Assembly: GCF_023746555.1 (NCBI RefSeq)
Contig: NZ_CP098755.1
Location: 2,305,001-2,369,000, forward strand
Direction of reading: 5' to 3'
From: Brevibacillus ruminantium
Lineage (GTDB): Bacteria > Bacillota > Bacilli > Brevibacillales > Brevibacillaceae
DNA: 64,000 nt
The translations under genes and the position numbers were made by a program. Shown here in pieces: positions 8,505-16,301 of this stretch (its first letter is position 1; each line of letters starts with the position of its first letter). Under the pieces are notes generated by a model that had not been told where the DNA came from, ran no database searches, and saw only the letters and a list, made by a program, of their open reading frames with translations.

Positions 8505-8690
8505 GTACCTCTGGAAGGTCTGGTAAGTCCAGGAATCGTCACCAGCTTAACGCTGCCGTTTCGCAGTTTATTAATGAGATCGGGCAGCCCTGAATAGTGC
8601 CCGTCAAATCCTCTCTACTTCTCCTGGCAGCGGGCTTTAGGATGATCGAACCCGGATGCACATGGGCCAGGGCATTCGTATCTGAAATTC
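8501..8690 (-). pseudogene. Remnant of a polysaccharide deacetylase C-terminus
   Basis: In two minus-strand frames one reads ALAHVHPGSIIL and then GHYSGLPDLINKLRNGS...KLVTIPGLTR ending at TGA 8501-8503. The HPGSIIL segment and a following helix-strand pair are typical of the end of PdaA-like polysaccharide deacetylases, where the sequence is usually V-PGSIILLH. The N-terminal catalytic part is absent and at least one frameshift separates the pieces. The identification rests on these short motifs only. Confidence 0.45.
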
Positions 8691-8872
8691 AAGTGTTATT
8701 CTTCCCTTCATTTTCTGGGATATGCTTTAAAATCCATCCCCAATTTTTGGTTTCATAAATAGGGGAGTACCAGCGTCGCTGACACCACGTGCAAAGTAAG
8801 TAAGGTACCGCCAATCAAAATTTCATGCATTGGTGGAAAAAAGGGAAACTATTGGTGACAGGAGGCGATTCA

Positions 8873-8965
8873 TTGAAAAAGATTTTTCTAACTATGTGTC
8901 AGTTGTTAGTGCTTAGTGAAGGGGTACATGCTGAAAGACTACCTCAAGCAGATTCAAAACAATAA
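8873..8965 (+). CDS. Possible 30-residue exported peptide, Phr-like
   Basis: A TTG-started ORF has an excellent ribosome binding site (AGGAGG at 8860-8865, seven-base spacing). The product starts MKKIFLTMCQLLVL and ends ERLPQADSKQ, a short signal-like segment with a cleavable VHA site followed by a ten-residue polar tail. This size and design resemble Phr-type signal peptide precursors. No Rap/NprR-type gene precedes it in this window, so it would be an orphan. Alternatively it is an upstream leader ORF of the ars operon: its stop is only eight bases before the ArsR operator. Confidence 0.35.
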   Translation: MKKIFLTMCQLLVLSEGVHAERLPQADSKQ

Positions 8966-8973
8966 ACATTGAA

Positions 8974-8992
8974 ATAACCATATGGTTATAAT
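8974..8992 (+). promoter_or_regulatory. ArsR operator overlapping a -10 element
   Basis: ATAACCATATGGTTAT at 8974-8989 is a perfect 16-bp palindrome, and TATAAT at 8987-8992 overlaps its right arm. It lies 39 bases before arsR. A palindrome over the promoter is how ArsR/SmtB repressors block their own operon until As(III) binds. Confidence 0.7.
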
Positions 8993-9030
8993 AGTATAAG
9001 GTTGTTGAAAGGAAAGGAGGTAGTGAAGAA

Positions 9031-9354
9031 TTGGATACCAAAGAAGTAGTAAATGCCTTGAAGGCACTAGCAGATCCAACACGCTTAAAAATTATCAGCT
9101 TGCTCCAATTACGCAGCTGTTGTGTGTGTGAACTGGTTCCCATCTTCGGGATTTCCCAGCCCGCAGTATCAAAACATATGAGTCGATTAAAGAGTGCGGA
9201 TTTGGTTATTGAATCGAGAAAGGGACAGTGGGTCATGTATGCGCTCAACCATGAACGCTTCGAACAGGTCCGATTTGCTTTGGGCAATTTACCTGATTAC
9301 ACCTATGAATTCGAAAGACTGGCGGAACAGGGACTACTCGTTACCTGCGAATAG
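9031..9354 (+). CDS. arsR: ArsR arsenite-responsive repressor
   Basis: The 107-residue winged-helix protein of the ArsR/SmtB family has DPTRLKIISLL at the start of the HTH and QPAVSKHMSRLK as the recognition helix. The As(III)-binding cysteines are seen in SCCVCELV (residues 30-34), the CxC arrangement of the classic arsenite sensors. It binds the palindrome at 8974-8989 and releases it with As(III) or Sb(III). The start is TTG, ten bases after AAAGGAGG. It is the first gene of an arsR-arsB-arsC operon with short gaps. Confidence 0.92.
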   Translation: MDTKEVVNALKALADPTRLKIISLLQLRSCCVCELVPIFGISQPAVSKHMSRLKSADLVIESRKGQWVMYALNHERFEQVRFALGNLPDYTYEFERLAEQGLLVTCE

Positions 9355-9375
9355 ACAAAAGAATGGAGAGAGACC

Positions 9376-10674
9376 ATGTTTTCCATATGGAGTGCCTTTC
9401 TGATCTTTGTCGTCACGTTAACCTTTGTGATCTGGCAGCCGAAGGGACTCAACATCGGCTGGTCTGCTGCCGGTGGAGCTATACTTGCTTTACTGTTCGG
9501 CGTAGTCAGCTTCACTGATGTCGTGACGGTAACCGGCATTGTTTGGAACGCTACATTAGCTTTTGTGGCTGTTATTCTGATCTCATTACTACTGGACGAA
9601 ATCGGCTTTTTTGAGTGGTCCGCGCTGCATATGGCTCGTTTGGCAAGAGGAAATGGCCGACGTATGTTTACCTATGTTGTGCTTTTGGGTGCAGCCGTTG
9701 CCGCCTTCTTTGCCAATGATGGGGCCGCTTTGATTTTGACACCAATAGTACTGGCGCAGGTTCGCGCCTTGAAGTTTCCAGATAAGCTGATTCTGCCGTT
9801 TATTATGGCGAGTGGTTTTATCGCTGATACTACCTCGCTTCCGCTCATTGTCAGCAATCTCGTAAACATCGTATCTGCGGATTTCTTCGATATTGGATTT
9901 GTTGAGTATGCTTCCCGGATGATCGTGCCTAACTTCTTTGCCTTAGGAGCTAGTTTACTTGTGTTGTTCCTATATTTTCGAAAAGATATTCCAAAAGAGT
10001 ATGATCGAATCCACCTGAAACAACCGCATGAAGCGATAAAAGATATCCGTCTCTTTCGGTTATCGTGGGTGATTCTGGCTATCTTGTTAATTGGTTATTT
10101 ACTGAACGAAGTGATCCATATCCCGGTTTCTGTTACAGCCGGTGTGGCAGCCATCATCTTTATGGTTGTAGCCCGTGGCAGCAAGGTGGTCGACACCAAG
10201 CAGATTGTAAAAGAGGCACCTTGGGCTGTCGTTGTGTTCTCTATTGGAATGTATGTCGTCGTTTATGGTTTACGGAATGTAGGGATGACAGACATGCTCG
10301 GACAATTGATTCAATCTTTAGCAGACCAGGGACTTCTTATTGCCACATTGGGGATGGGTTTCCTGGCTGCCATTTTATCTTCGATTATGAACAATATGCC
10401 TACCGTCATGATTGACGCTCTGGCCATTTCGGGCACACAAACATCCGGTGTTATCCGAGAGGCGTTGATCTATGCCAACGTCATTGGCAGTGACCTGGGT
10501 CCAAAGATCACACCGATTGGATCATTGGCAACGTTACTTTGGCTACATGTGTTGTCCCGAAAGGATGTAACGATTACTTGGGGACAGTATTTTAAGACCG
10601 GCATCGTACTGACAATTCCGACACTCTTTCTTACCTTGATGGGTCTGTTCCTCTGGCTGCAAATGGTCTCGTGA
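9376..10674 (+). CDS. arsB: ArsB arsenite efflux membrane protein
   Basis: The 432-residue, roughly 12-TM protein is of the ArsB family (IT superfamily), not Acr3. Family signatures include [38 protein letters not shown] and [15 protein letters not shown]. ArsB extrudes arsenite or antimonite across the cytoplasmic membrane, driven by the membrane potential. It follows arsR by 21 bases with a GGAGAG ribosome binding site and precedes arsC, so arsenate reduced by ArsC can be exported directly. Length is normal for the family. Confidence 0.93.
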   Translation: MFSIWSAFLIFVVTLTFVIWQPKGLNIGWSAAGGAILALLFGVVSFTDVVTVTGIVWNATLAFVAVILISLLLDEIGFFEWSALHMARLARGNGRRMFTYVVLLGAAVAAFFANDGAALILTPIVLAQVRALKFPDKLILPFIMASGFIADTTSLPLIVSNLVNIVSADFFDIGFVEYASRMIVPNFFALGASLLVLFLYFRKDIPKEYDRIHLKQPHEAIKDIRLFRLSWVILAILLIGYLLNEVIHIPVSVTAGVAAIIFMVVARGSKVVDTKQIVKEAPWAVVVFSIGMYVVVYGLRNVGMTDMLGQLIQSLADQGLLIATLGMGFLAAILSSIMNNMPTVMIDALAISGTQTSGVIREALIYANVIGSDLGPKITPIGSLATLLWLHVLSRKDVTITWGQYFKTGIVLTIPTLFLTLMGLFLWLQMVS

Positions 10675-10710
10675 TCAGCAATAATCACTCATCATAAAGG
10701 AGACGACATA

Positions 10711-11136
10711 ATGGAGAAGAAACCACTCGTTTATTTTCTTTGCACAGGCAACTCTTGCCGCAGCCAAATGGCAGAAGGCTTTCTGAAAGCACTAGGAGGA
10801 GACCGTTACGAAGTAAAAAGCGCGGGTCTTGAAGCCCATGGCCTTAATCCCCGGGCTGTTCAAGTCATGAGTGAGTCTGGTGTAGACATCAGCAACCAAA
10901 CTTCAGATGTCATTGATCCTGAGAGCTTAGGACGGGCAGATTATGTCATTACCTTGTGTGGCCACGCGGATGAGCATTGCCCTGTGATTCCCAACGAGCA
11001 TGTAGTGAAATGGCATTGGGGCACTGATGATCCGGCAAAAGCGACGGGAACCGAAGAAGATATCATGGCAAGTTTTCGAGCGTGCCGGGATGCAATAATG
11101 TCGCGTATGGAGAAATTTATAACCGAAGGCCGATAA
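10711..11136 (+). CDS. arsC: ArsC arsenate reductase, thioredoxin-coupled type
   Basis: The 141-residue low-molecular-weight phosphatase-like arsenate reductase reduces As(V) to As(III). The active-site P-loop is [10 protein letters not shown] (Cys at about 11 and 16). The two resolving cysteines lie in [14 protein letters not shown], the B. subtilis/S. aureus pI258 arrangement that uses thioredoxin. The genes arsR, arsB and arsC form a compact operon ending at the terminator at 11165-11197. Confidence 0.94.
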   Translation: MEKKPLVYFLCTGNSCRSQMAEGFLKALGGDRYEVKSAGLEAHGLNPRAVQVMSESGVDISNQTSDVIDPESLGRADYVITLCGHADEHCPVIPNEHVVKWHWGTDDPAKATGTEEDIMASFRACRDAIMSRMEKFITEGR

Positions 11137-11164
11137 ACTTGTATAACCCAATCAATATTCATCT

Positions 11165-11197
11165 GACCAGCCACTTATTTAGGTGGCTTTTCTTTTT
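11165..11197 (+). terminator. Terminator of the arsRBC operon
   Basis: AGCCAC pairs with GTGGCT across a loop, followed by TTTTCTTTTT, directly downstream of arsC. Confidence 0.75.
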
Positions 11198-11229
11198 GCT
11201 CATCGTGCCCCTAAAGCGAAATAAAATAG

Positions 11230-11242
11230 TTGTAAATTGCAA
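11230..11242 (+). promoter_or_regulatory. TTGYAA-A-TTRCAA box 1, upstream of the MarR gene
   Basis: TTGTAAATTGCAA is an imperfect dyad found 38 bases before the MarR-family start. Variants occur twice more before arsM (11747-11759 and 11796-11808), which fits a shared operator for the MarR protein. Confidence 0.55.
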
Positions 11243-11279
11243 ATAACTGATGTATAACTGGTATATGAGGTGATGTGAC

Positions 11280-11729
11280 GTGGAGAATGTACGCGAGCTA
11301 TTTCAAATAATGACGCGTCGTTTTGGATTCTTAAATAAAAATTGCTGTTCAGCCGGTGGCTGCGACATTTCCTTAGTCCAAAGCCATATTCTGTATGAAA
11401 TTGACCGTCAACGTAAGCCATCCATGCAGCAAGTAGCAGAGGCTTTAGGCACTGACATTACAACCTTTAGTCGCCAAGTTCAATCGTTAATGAAGATGAA
11501 CTTGGTGAGAAAAGAACCAGATCCGGACGATCGCAGGGTGTATGTCCTTTCCTTAACGACAGAAGGCAAATATGTGGCTACAACCATTGACCAGCAAATG
11601 AATTCTTATTTAGATGAAGTTTTCTCTCACCTGAACGAATTTGAAAAAGATACAGTCATTCGCTCGATTAAGCTATTGAATGATGCAATGGCAAAATCAA
11701 GCCAATGTTGTACGACCCCTTTGGGGTAA
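11280..11729 (+). CDS. Cysteine-rich MarR-family regulator of the ars locus
   Basis: The 149-residue protein has a MarR winged helix (PSMQQVAEALGTDITTFSRQ, then DPDDRRVYVLSLT in the wing). Unusually it carries a CC-x4-C cluster near the N-terminus (NKNCCSAGGCDIS, residues 21-28) and a CC pair at the C-terminus (SSQCCTTPLG). Such thiols could bind As(III) or methylated arsenic and relieve DNA binding. The gene sits between arsC and arsM. TTGYAAATTRCAA boxes occur before it and before arsM, suggesting autoregulation and control of arsM. The start is GTG after TGAGGTGATG. The metalloid-sensing role is inferred. Confidence 0.75.
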   Translation: MENVRELFQIMTRRFGFLNKNCCSAGGCDISLVQSHILYEIDRQRKPSMQQVAEALGTDITTFSRQVQSLMKMNLVRKEPDPDDRRVYVLSLTTEGKYVATTIDQQMNSYLDEVFSHLNEFEKDTVIRSIKLLNDAMAKSSQCCTTPLG

Positions 11730-11737
11730 TCTTTTTT
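11711..11737 (+). terminator. Short hairpin at the end of the MarR gene
   Basis: CCCC-TTT-GGGG overlaps the stop codon and is followed by TAATCTTTTTT. It may separate marR transcription from arsM, which has its own promoter region. Confidence 0.45.
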
Positions 11738-11746
11738 CTATAATAC

Positions 11747-11808
11747 TTGCAAATTACAAATAATATTCATAGGTATAGATGAACAACGTCTTTGGATGCA
11801 AATTGTAA
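11747..11808 (+). promoter_or_regulatory. Two TTGYAA-A-TTRCAA boxes upstream of arsM
   Basis: TTGCAAATTACAA at 11747-11759 and ATGCAAATTGTAA at 11796-11808 match the box before the MarR gene (11230-11242). They are spaced 49 bp apart and lie 166-228 bp before the arsM start. The stretch 11809-11960 between them and arsM holds no supportable gene. Confidence 0.55.
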
Positions 11809-11974
11809 GGGGGTGGGGCCAGACGTGAATTGCGTTTTTAAAAGCTACTACTTTAGCAGGCATTACCCTTGAATCGATTCATTTGGGGATGGCCACTCAC
11901 GAATGCAGACATAACAGCTTGCTGCGCTCCTAGTTGCTGCCAATTTTATAAACATTTAGTAAGGAGTGATTATC

Positions 11975-12769
11975 ATGAATCAAGTAAGCAATGATCAGAT
12001 TCGCCAAAATGTTCGTAGCCGTTATAAGGAAATCGCATTGCAAGAAATTGAGTCAGGTTCATGCTGTTCGCCAGCTTCGAACTGCTGCGGATCAGCCAAT
12101 GACGTATCTTCCAAATTGGGATATTCAACTGAGGAATTAACTGCTGTCCCTGATGGTGCAAATCTTGGTCTTGGTTGTGGCAATCCTCAAGCCATTGCTG
12201 AGCTTACGCAGGGAGAAGTCGTATTGGACCTTGGCAGTGGTGGTGGTTTCGATTGTTTTCTTGCGTCCCGTCAAGTAGGGGAAACAGGTAAAGTTATCGG
12301 GGTAGATATGACACCGGAAATGGTAAGCCGAGCCCGTAATAATGCAGTCAAAGGCGGATTCACAAATACAGATTTTCGACTCGGTGAAATTGAACACTTA
12401 CCCGTTTCGAATCAAACGGTAGATGTCATCATTTCTAACTGCGTAATCAATCTTTCCCCGGATAAACAACAAGTGTTCAATGAAGCTTTCCGCGTCTTGA
12501 GGTCTGGAGGGCGTCTCGCCATTTCAGATATTGTCACCACCGCAGAACTTCCAGCGGAGATCAAAAGTGACCTGGATGTTTTATACACGGGGTGCATTTC
12601 CGGTGCGTCATCGGTTGATGAGCTGAAAACAATGTTAACGCAAAGTGGATTTAAGGATGTGGTGGTTGAGCCGAAAGAGGAATCCAAAACATTCATCAAA
12701 GATTGGGTTCATGGGTCGAAATTGGAGGATTACATTGTCTCCGCTGTGATAAAAGGGACGAAACCGTAA
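11975..12769 (+). CDS. arsM: ArsM arsenite S-adenosylmethionine methyltransferase
   Basis: The 264-residue class I methyltransferase converts As(III) to methylated arsenicals with SAM. The SAM-binding motif is VLDLGSGGGFDCF. Family cysteines are present: the CC pairs in SCCSPASNCCG near residue 31, GLGCGNP, the cysteine of SNCVINLS and that of YTGCISGA. The ATG at 11975 was chosen because AAGGAG lies eight bases upstream; the GTG at 11966 falls within that site. It extends arsenic resistance from efflux (arsB) to biotransformation and appears to be controlled separately by the cysteine-rich MarR protein. Confidence 0.9.
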   Translation: MNQVSNDQIRQNVRSRYKEIALQEIESGSCCSPASNCCGSANDVSSKLGYSTEELTAVPDGANLGLGCGNPQAIAELTQGEVVLDLGSGGGFDCFLASRQVGETGKVIGVDMTPEMVSRARNNAVKGGFTNTDFRLGEIEHLPVSNQTVDVIISNCVINLSPDKQQVFNEAFRVLRSGGRLAISDIVTTAELPAEIKSDLDVLYTGCISGASSVDELKTMLTQSGFKDVVVEPKEESKTFIKDWVHGSKLEDYIVSAVIKGTKP

Positions 12770-12796
12770 CTGTGAAGTTTTGATTCTTTGCATGTA

Positions 12797-12825
12797 GAAA
12801 GCCCTTTTCACGAAGGGCTTTTTTC
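12797..12825 (+). terminator. Terminator of arsM
   Basis: AAAGCCCTT pairs with AAGGGCTTT around TTCACG, followed by a T run. Confidence 0.85.
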
Positions 12826-12836
12826 TGTTTTGGAGT

Positions 12837-13010
12837 GACATAGCAGATTGGTTGGGTAGTGAAACTGATTTGCCACAACGCCACTGCAACAATAGGTTAC
12901 CTACTTGGATCAGCGCAGGCTTTAAGGTAATTGGAGGAGAACATGCGGTCAATAAAAACTCCTACTCTGCTTGGATAGATATCGATGAAAACGTTGAAAA
13001 AACGATATAA
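12837..13010 (+). pseudogene. Short coding remnant, unidentified
   Basis: An open frame of 57 codons without a good start reads sensibly near its end (SAGFKVIGGEHAVNKNSYSA, then WIDIDENVEKTI) and stops at 13008-13010. It looks like the C-terminal piece of a lost gene. The following 170 bases up to the response regulator contain only promoter-like AT-rich DNA. Confidence 0.3.
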
Positions 13011-13184
13011 TACATTCATGAAGGATAGCCCCTCCCTGTAAAAGGTGAGAATTAGGGTGATCAGATAGCTAACAGTTGGGGGTCCTTATTTAGATTCAGA
13101 CCAGTAAGGGACAGATGTTTAATGCCGTGTTTTCTGGTTATTATATGTTTGGTATAAGATATCTACTAGACGAGGAGTGAAAAA

Positions 13185-13895
13185 GTGAACGAAAGAATAC
13201 TCATTATAGAAGACGAAGTAGGATTAATTAAAATGCTAAAACGATTGTTAGATAAGGAAGGATTTCAAGAGATATACCAGGCCGAATCAGGTGCTGAAGC
13301 ATTGAAAAAGGTACAGGAACACAGGATTGATCTGATATTGCTCGATGTCATGCTGCCAGATACAAACGGTTTCGATTTGTGTCAACAAATTAGAGAAATA
13401 TCAGACGTACCCATTATCTTTTTGACAGCGCGTACTACCGATATTGACAAATTAACCGGCTTTTCTATGGGTGGCGATGATTATATAACGAAACCTTTTA
13501 ATCCCCTCGAAGTCGCTGCCCGAATCAAAGCCATTCTACATCGTCAAAGGAAAACAATACCGGAGATAGCTCAGAAGTTTCAAACAAAGCGTTTCGTTTT
13601 GCATTATGACCAAGCAAGGTTGATTGTGGAAGGAAAAGAAGTAAATTGCCCGGCTAAGGAGTTTCAATTACTTAAATTCATGTGCCAGCATCCCAATCAG
13701 GTTTTTAGCGTAGATCAACTATATGAAAAGGTTTGGGGAGATTACAGTATTGTGGGAAAAGAAAATACCGTTATGGTCCATATTAGTCGCCTACGGCAAA
13801 AAATTGAAAAGGATCCGAAACATCCAGAGTATTTAAAAAATGCGAGGGGATTGGGTTACATGCTAAGTAATGAAAACCAAAGGAGTCCCCAATGA
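13185..13895 (+). CDS. OmpR-family response regulator
   Basis: The 236-residue protein has a receiver domain (residues 4-116: acidic IIEDE near the start, phosphoacceptor Asp in LLDVMLPD, conserved Lys in ITKPFNP) and a C-terminal OmpR/PhoB winged helix ending in ...RGLGYML. The start is GTG after GAGGAG. Its stop overlaps the kinase gene by four bases. It heads a cassette of regulator, kinase, small ORF, ABC ATPase, small exported protein and large permease, so it probably controls that transporter. Confidence 0.88.
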   Translation: MNERILIIEDEVGLIKMLKRLLDKEGFQEIYQAESGAEALKKVQEHRIDLILLDVMLPDTNGFDLCQQIREISDVPIIFLTARTTDIDKLTGFSMGGDDYITKPFNPLEVAARIKAILHRQRKTIPEIAQKFQTKRFVLHYDQARLIVEGKEVNCPAKEFQLLKFMCQHPNQVFSVDQLYEKVWGDYSIVGKENTVMVHISRLRQKIEKDPKHPEYLKNARGLGYMLSNENQRSPQ

Positions 13896-14959
13896 AATTA
13901 GAAACCAAAATTTCATTGATATTAATAATCATTTTTTTAACCATAGGTGCTATTTTTTTTATTACGGGATTTTCAGCCCTTAACTTATTGAACAACCTTT
14001 TAGGAATTAATGGATTGGTGACATATGCTATATTCCCACTACTATTCATCGGAATGCTTATTCTGATTGGACTTCTTATCGAACGCCAAATTAGAAAGCC
14101 TCTTTTCTTTTTTATACGCTGGATTGATCAATTATCACTTGGGGTTTTTAAAATGCCAGATACAATAAAGAATTTTCCCTTAGATAAGATGAGGTTTAGT
14201 CTGTTTTTGGAACTTAAATCAAAGCTTGATGGTTTAACATATCAACTCAACACAGCAGAGAAAGAACGAAAAGAACTTGAAGAAACAAGGAAGAACTGGA
14301 CCTCTGGAGTGACACATGACTTAAAAACGCCGTTGTCATACATTAAAGGATACGCAGCCATGCTTCGCTCCGAACATAAATGGAATGAAGAAGAAATTAA
14401 GGAATTTGCTAAAATTATTGAAGAAAAATCATTGTATATGGAGCAGTTAATTGATGATTTAAGTGTTATTTATGAGTTTGATAAAATGCAAATCCCTTTG
14501 GATTTACGCACTATTAATCTGGTCACTTTTGTAAAAAATGTTTTGGAAGATCTCCGTCAATATCCGATGGCGAACGACTATCCTATTCATTTAAACGTCA
14601 AGAATGAAGGTGATATTTTATTATCTTTTGATCAGACATTATTAAAAAGAGCATTAGAAAATTTCATTATGAATGCTATTTATCATAACCCTCGTGAAAC
14701 AACGATTACTGTCTCTATAGAAACAATAAAAGGTTCAACCTTAATAGAAATTAAAGACAATGGCATCGGAATGGATGATAAAACAATTCAACAATTATTT
14801 AATCAATATTACCGAGGGACGACGACGGACAAGTCTCATCTAGGGTCAGGGTTGGGAATGTCCATTGCTAAACAGTTTATTGAAAAACAAGGGGGGCAGA
14901 TTATAGTCGAAAGTGAGCCGAATAGAGGAACGAAGATAAAAATTTTATTTCCTTTATAA
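13892..14959 (+). CDS. Sensor histidine kinase paired with the ABC cassette
   Basis: The 355-residue protein has two TM helices (about residues 7-29 and 44-63) separated by only some 15 residues. Sensing within or near the membrane is therefore likely, as in kinases linked to peptide-antibiotic ABC transporters. The H box is SGVTHDLKTPLSYIKGYA. The N box (ENFIMNAIYHNP) and G boxes (DNGIGMDD, GSGLGMSIAK) follow. It overlaps the regulator by ATGA. The terminator after it suggests that the downstream ABC genes are a separate, possibly regulated, unit. Confidence 0.85.
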   Translation: MKLETKISLILIIIFLTIGAIFFITGFSALNLLNNLLGINGLVTYAIFPLLFIGMLILIGLLIERQIRKPLFFFIRWIDQLSLGVFKMPDTIKNFPLDKMRFSLFLELKSKLDGLTYQLNTAEKERKELEETRKNWTSGVTHDLKTPLSYIKGYAAMLRSEHKWNEEEIKEFAKIIEEKSLYMEQLIDDLSVIYEFDKMQIPLDLRTINLVTFVKNVLEDLRQYPMANDYPIHLNVKNEGDILLSFDQTLLKRALENFIMNAIYHNPRETTITVSIETIKGSTLIEIKDNGIGMDDKTIQQLFNQYYRGTTTDKSHLGSGLGMSIAKQFIEKQGGQIIVESEPNRGTKIKILFPL

Positions 14960-14977
14960 AATTAAGGTTCCGTTAAG

Positions 14978-15005
14978 ACACCATTTCAATGGTGTTTATT
15001 TTTTT
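14978..15005 (+). terminator. Terminator after the two-component pair
   Basis: ACACCATT-TC-AATGGTGT is a perfect eight-base stem followed by TTATTTTTTT. Confidence 0.85.
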
Positions 15006-15080
15006 GCCCTATACTACATTTAGAAACGCATTGTTCGCGGTGAACCATTCATTACTGAATTGGAAGGAATGAAATAATAA

Positions 15081-15200
15081 ATGGAAAAACCTTTATATAA
15101 GCAAAAAAGGAAAGACCTGAATCAAACTATCAAAGCGATATTCGCTATGCTGGCAATTTTCTCAACACACGTTGAATTAGGTGAGCAGTACAAATGTTAA
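15081..15200 (+). CDS. Small 39-residue ORF overlapping the ABC ATPase start
   Basis: The ORF starts at ATG after GGAAGGAATG and encodes a basic N-terminus (MEKPLYKQKRKDLNQ) followed by a hydrophobic segment (TIKAIFAMLAIFS) and a polar tail ending EQYKC. Its stop overlaps the ATPase start (ATG at 15194), as in translationally coupled genes. It could be a small membrane peptide, a leader ORF or a peptide exported by the adjacent transporter. It lacks a recognised family. Confidence 0.4.
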   Translation: MEKPLYKQKRKDLNQTIKAIFAMLAIFSTHVELGEQYKC

Positions 15201-15850
15201 TCGAAGCTCAAGACATTTCAGTCGCAATTGGTGGGCGGATTGTGCTTGACGGTGCGTCCGTTCGTTGCAAGCCCGGTATTATGACAGCTCTCGTTGGCGC
15301 GAGTGGATCTGGAAAGACCACACTCCTACATTGCCTCGGATTGTTGCTTCCGGTGGATAAAGGAAGCATCCTGATTGACGGGAAAGATGTCACGAAGTAC
15401 GGTGCAGCAGCACGACGTCGGTTCTGGCGCGATCACGCGGCATTCGTACTTCAGGATTATGGCATTATGGATGAGGAGTCGGTTGCCTTCAATGTCACTA
15501 TGCAGGCAAGCGTCATTGGAAGACATGTCTCGGGAAACAAAGAACAGTTGATACAATCACTCGAACAGACAGGTCTTAAAGGCAGGGAAAATGAATTGGC
15601 CGGACACCTGAGTGGAGGCGAGAAACAGCGTCTTGCTTTATCTCGTGCCATTTACAAGGATGCTGACATCCTGTTTGTTGATGAGCCAACGGCTTCACTG
15701 GATGCAACTAACCGGCGTATGGTCATCGAACTGCTTGCGGACTTCGCTGTGCGTGGCCGGACGGTCATTGTGTCAACGCATGATTCCGAGATGATCGATG
15801 CGTGCAGCGCTATTCATCAGGTTGGTTCCGAAGCGCGTCACATTAACTAA
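15194..15850 (+). CDS. ABC transporter ATP-binding protein
   Basis: The 218-residue ATPase is of the LolD/MacB/FtsE type. It has Walker A GASGSGKTT, signature HLSGGEKQRLALSRAI, Walker B ADILFVDEPTASLD and the switch His in VSTHDSEM. It energises the large membrane protein encoded at 16302. ATPases of this type with a ~650-residue permease occur in bacteriocin-associated (lactococcin 972-like) and peptide-export systems. It starts eight bases after AGGTGAG inside the small upstream ORF and is separated by only 20 bases from the next gene. Confidence 0.88.
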   Translation: MLIEAQDISVAIGGRIVLDGASVRCKPGIMTALVGASGSGKTTLLHCLGLLLPVDKGSILIDGKDVTKYGAAARRRFWRDHAAFVLQDYGIMDEESVAFNVTMQASVIGRHVSGNKEQLIQSLEQTGLKGRENELAGHLSGGEKQRLALSRAIYKDADILFVDEPTASLDATNRRMVIELLADFAVRGRTVIVSTHDSEMIDACSAIHQVGSEARHIN

Positions 15851-15870
15851 AGAACACAAGGGGGATAATT

Positions 15871-16230
15871 ATGAAATCAACATCTAAGATTACGATCAGT
15901 GTCATTGTTGGCTTACTATTGTTAGTAGGAGCATTTGCGTTTATAAATGGTTGGATAACGGCATCACCAAAAGACACCCACCCGCCATGCGACCAGCTGC
16001 CGACCGTTGCGGAGGCCACTGCTGCTTTGGACAATCACGAGAATTTCGCCAAGGAAATAGAAAAGCTTGGAGATGGGATTAAAGTGGAAGTGGGCAAGCC
16101 GTGTCCAAATGATCAGGAACGTGGGCTCGTCTTGGTGAGATATAATTCGAAATCTGAGCGTGATGCCATAAACAAACTGCTTTCCAGCAGTGAAGGATTT
16201 GGGGTTCCAGTTCATTTGGAGAAGCGCTAA
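15871..16230 (+). CDS. Small membrane-anchored or exported protein of the ABC cassette
   Basis: The 119-residue product has an N-terminal hydrophobic segment (KITISVIVGLLLLVGAFAFI) and an 85-residue extracellular domain with two cysteines (in PPCDQLP and GKPCPND), probably a disulfide. It lies between the ATPase and the permease with short gaps, so it is probably a functional part of the system: an accessory, an immunity-type protein or the exported substrate. No family name can be given. Confidence 0.65.
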   Translation: MKSTSKITISVIVGLLLLVGAFAFINGWITASPKDTHPPCDQLPTVAEATAALDNHENFAKEIEKLGDGIKVEVGKPCPNDQERGLVLVRYNSKSERDAINKLLSSSEGFGVPVHLEKR

Positions 16231-16301
16231 CCAGGCTTTCAACTAGCTAGCCCAAAACGTTGTCCCCCGCATTTAAAAAGAAAGAGGGGTGAAAAAGAGA
16301 G

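Noticed and set aside
13010-13180. Riboswitch or T-box before the response regulator
   Set aside because: No conserved T-box or riboswitch core was seen, and there is no terminator hairpin directly before the start.
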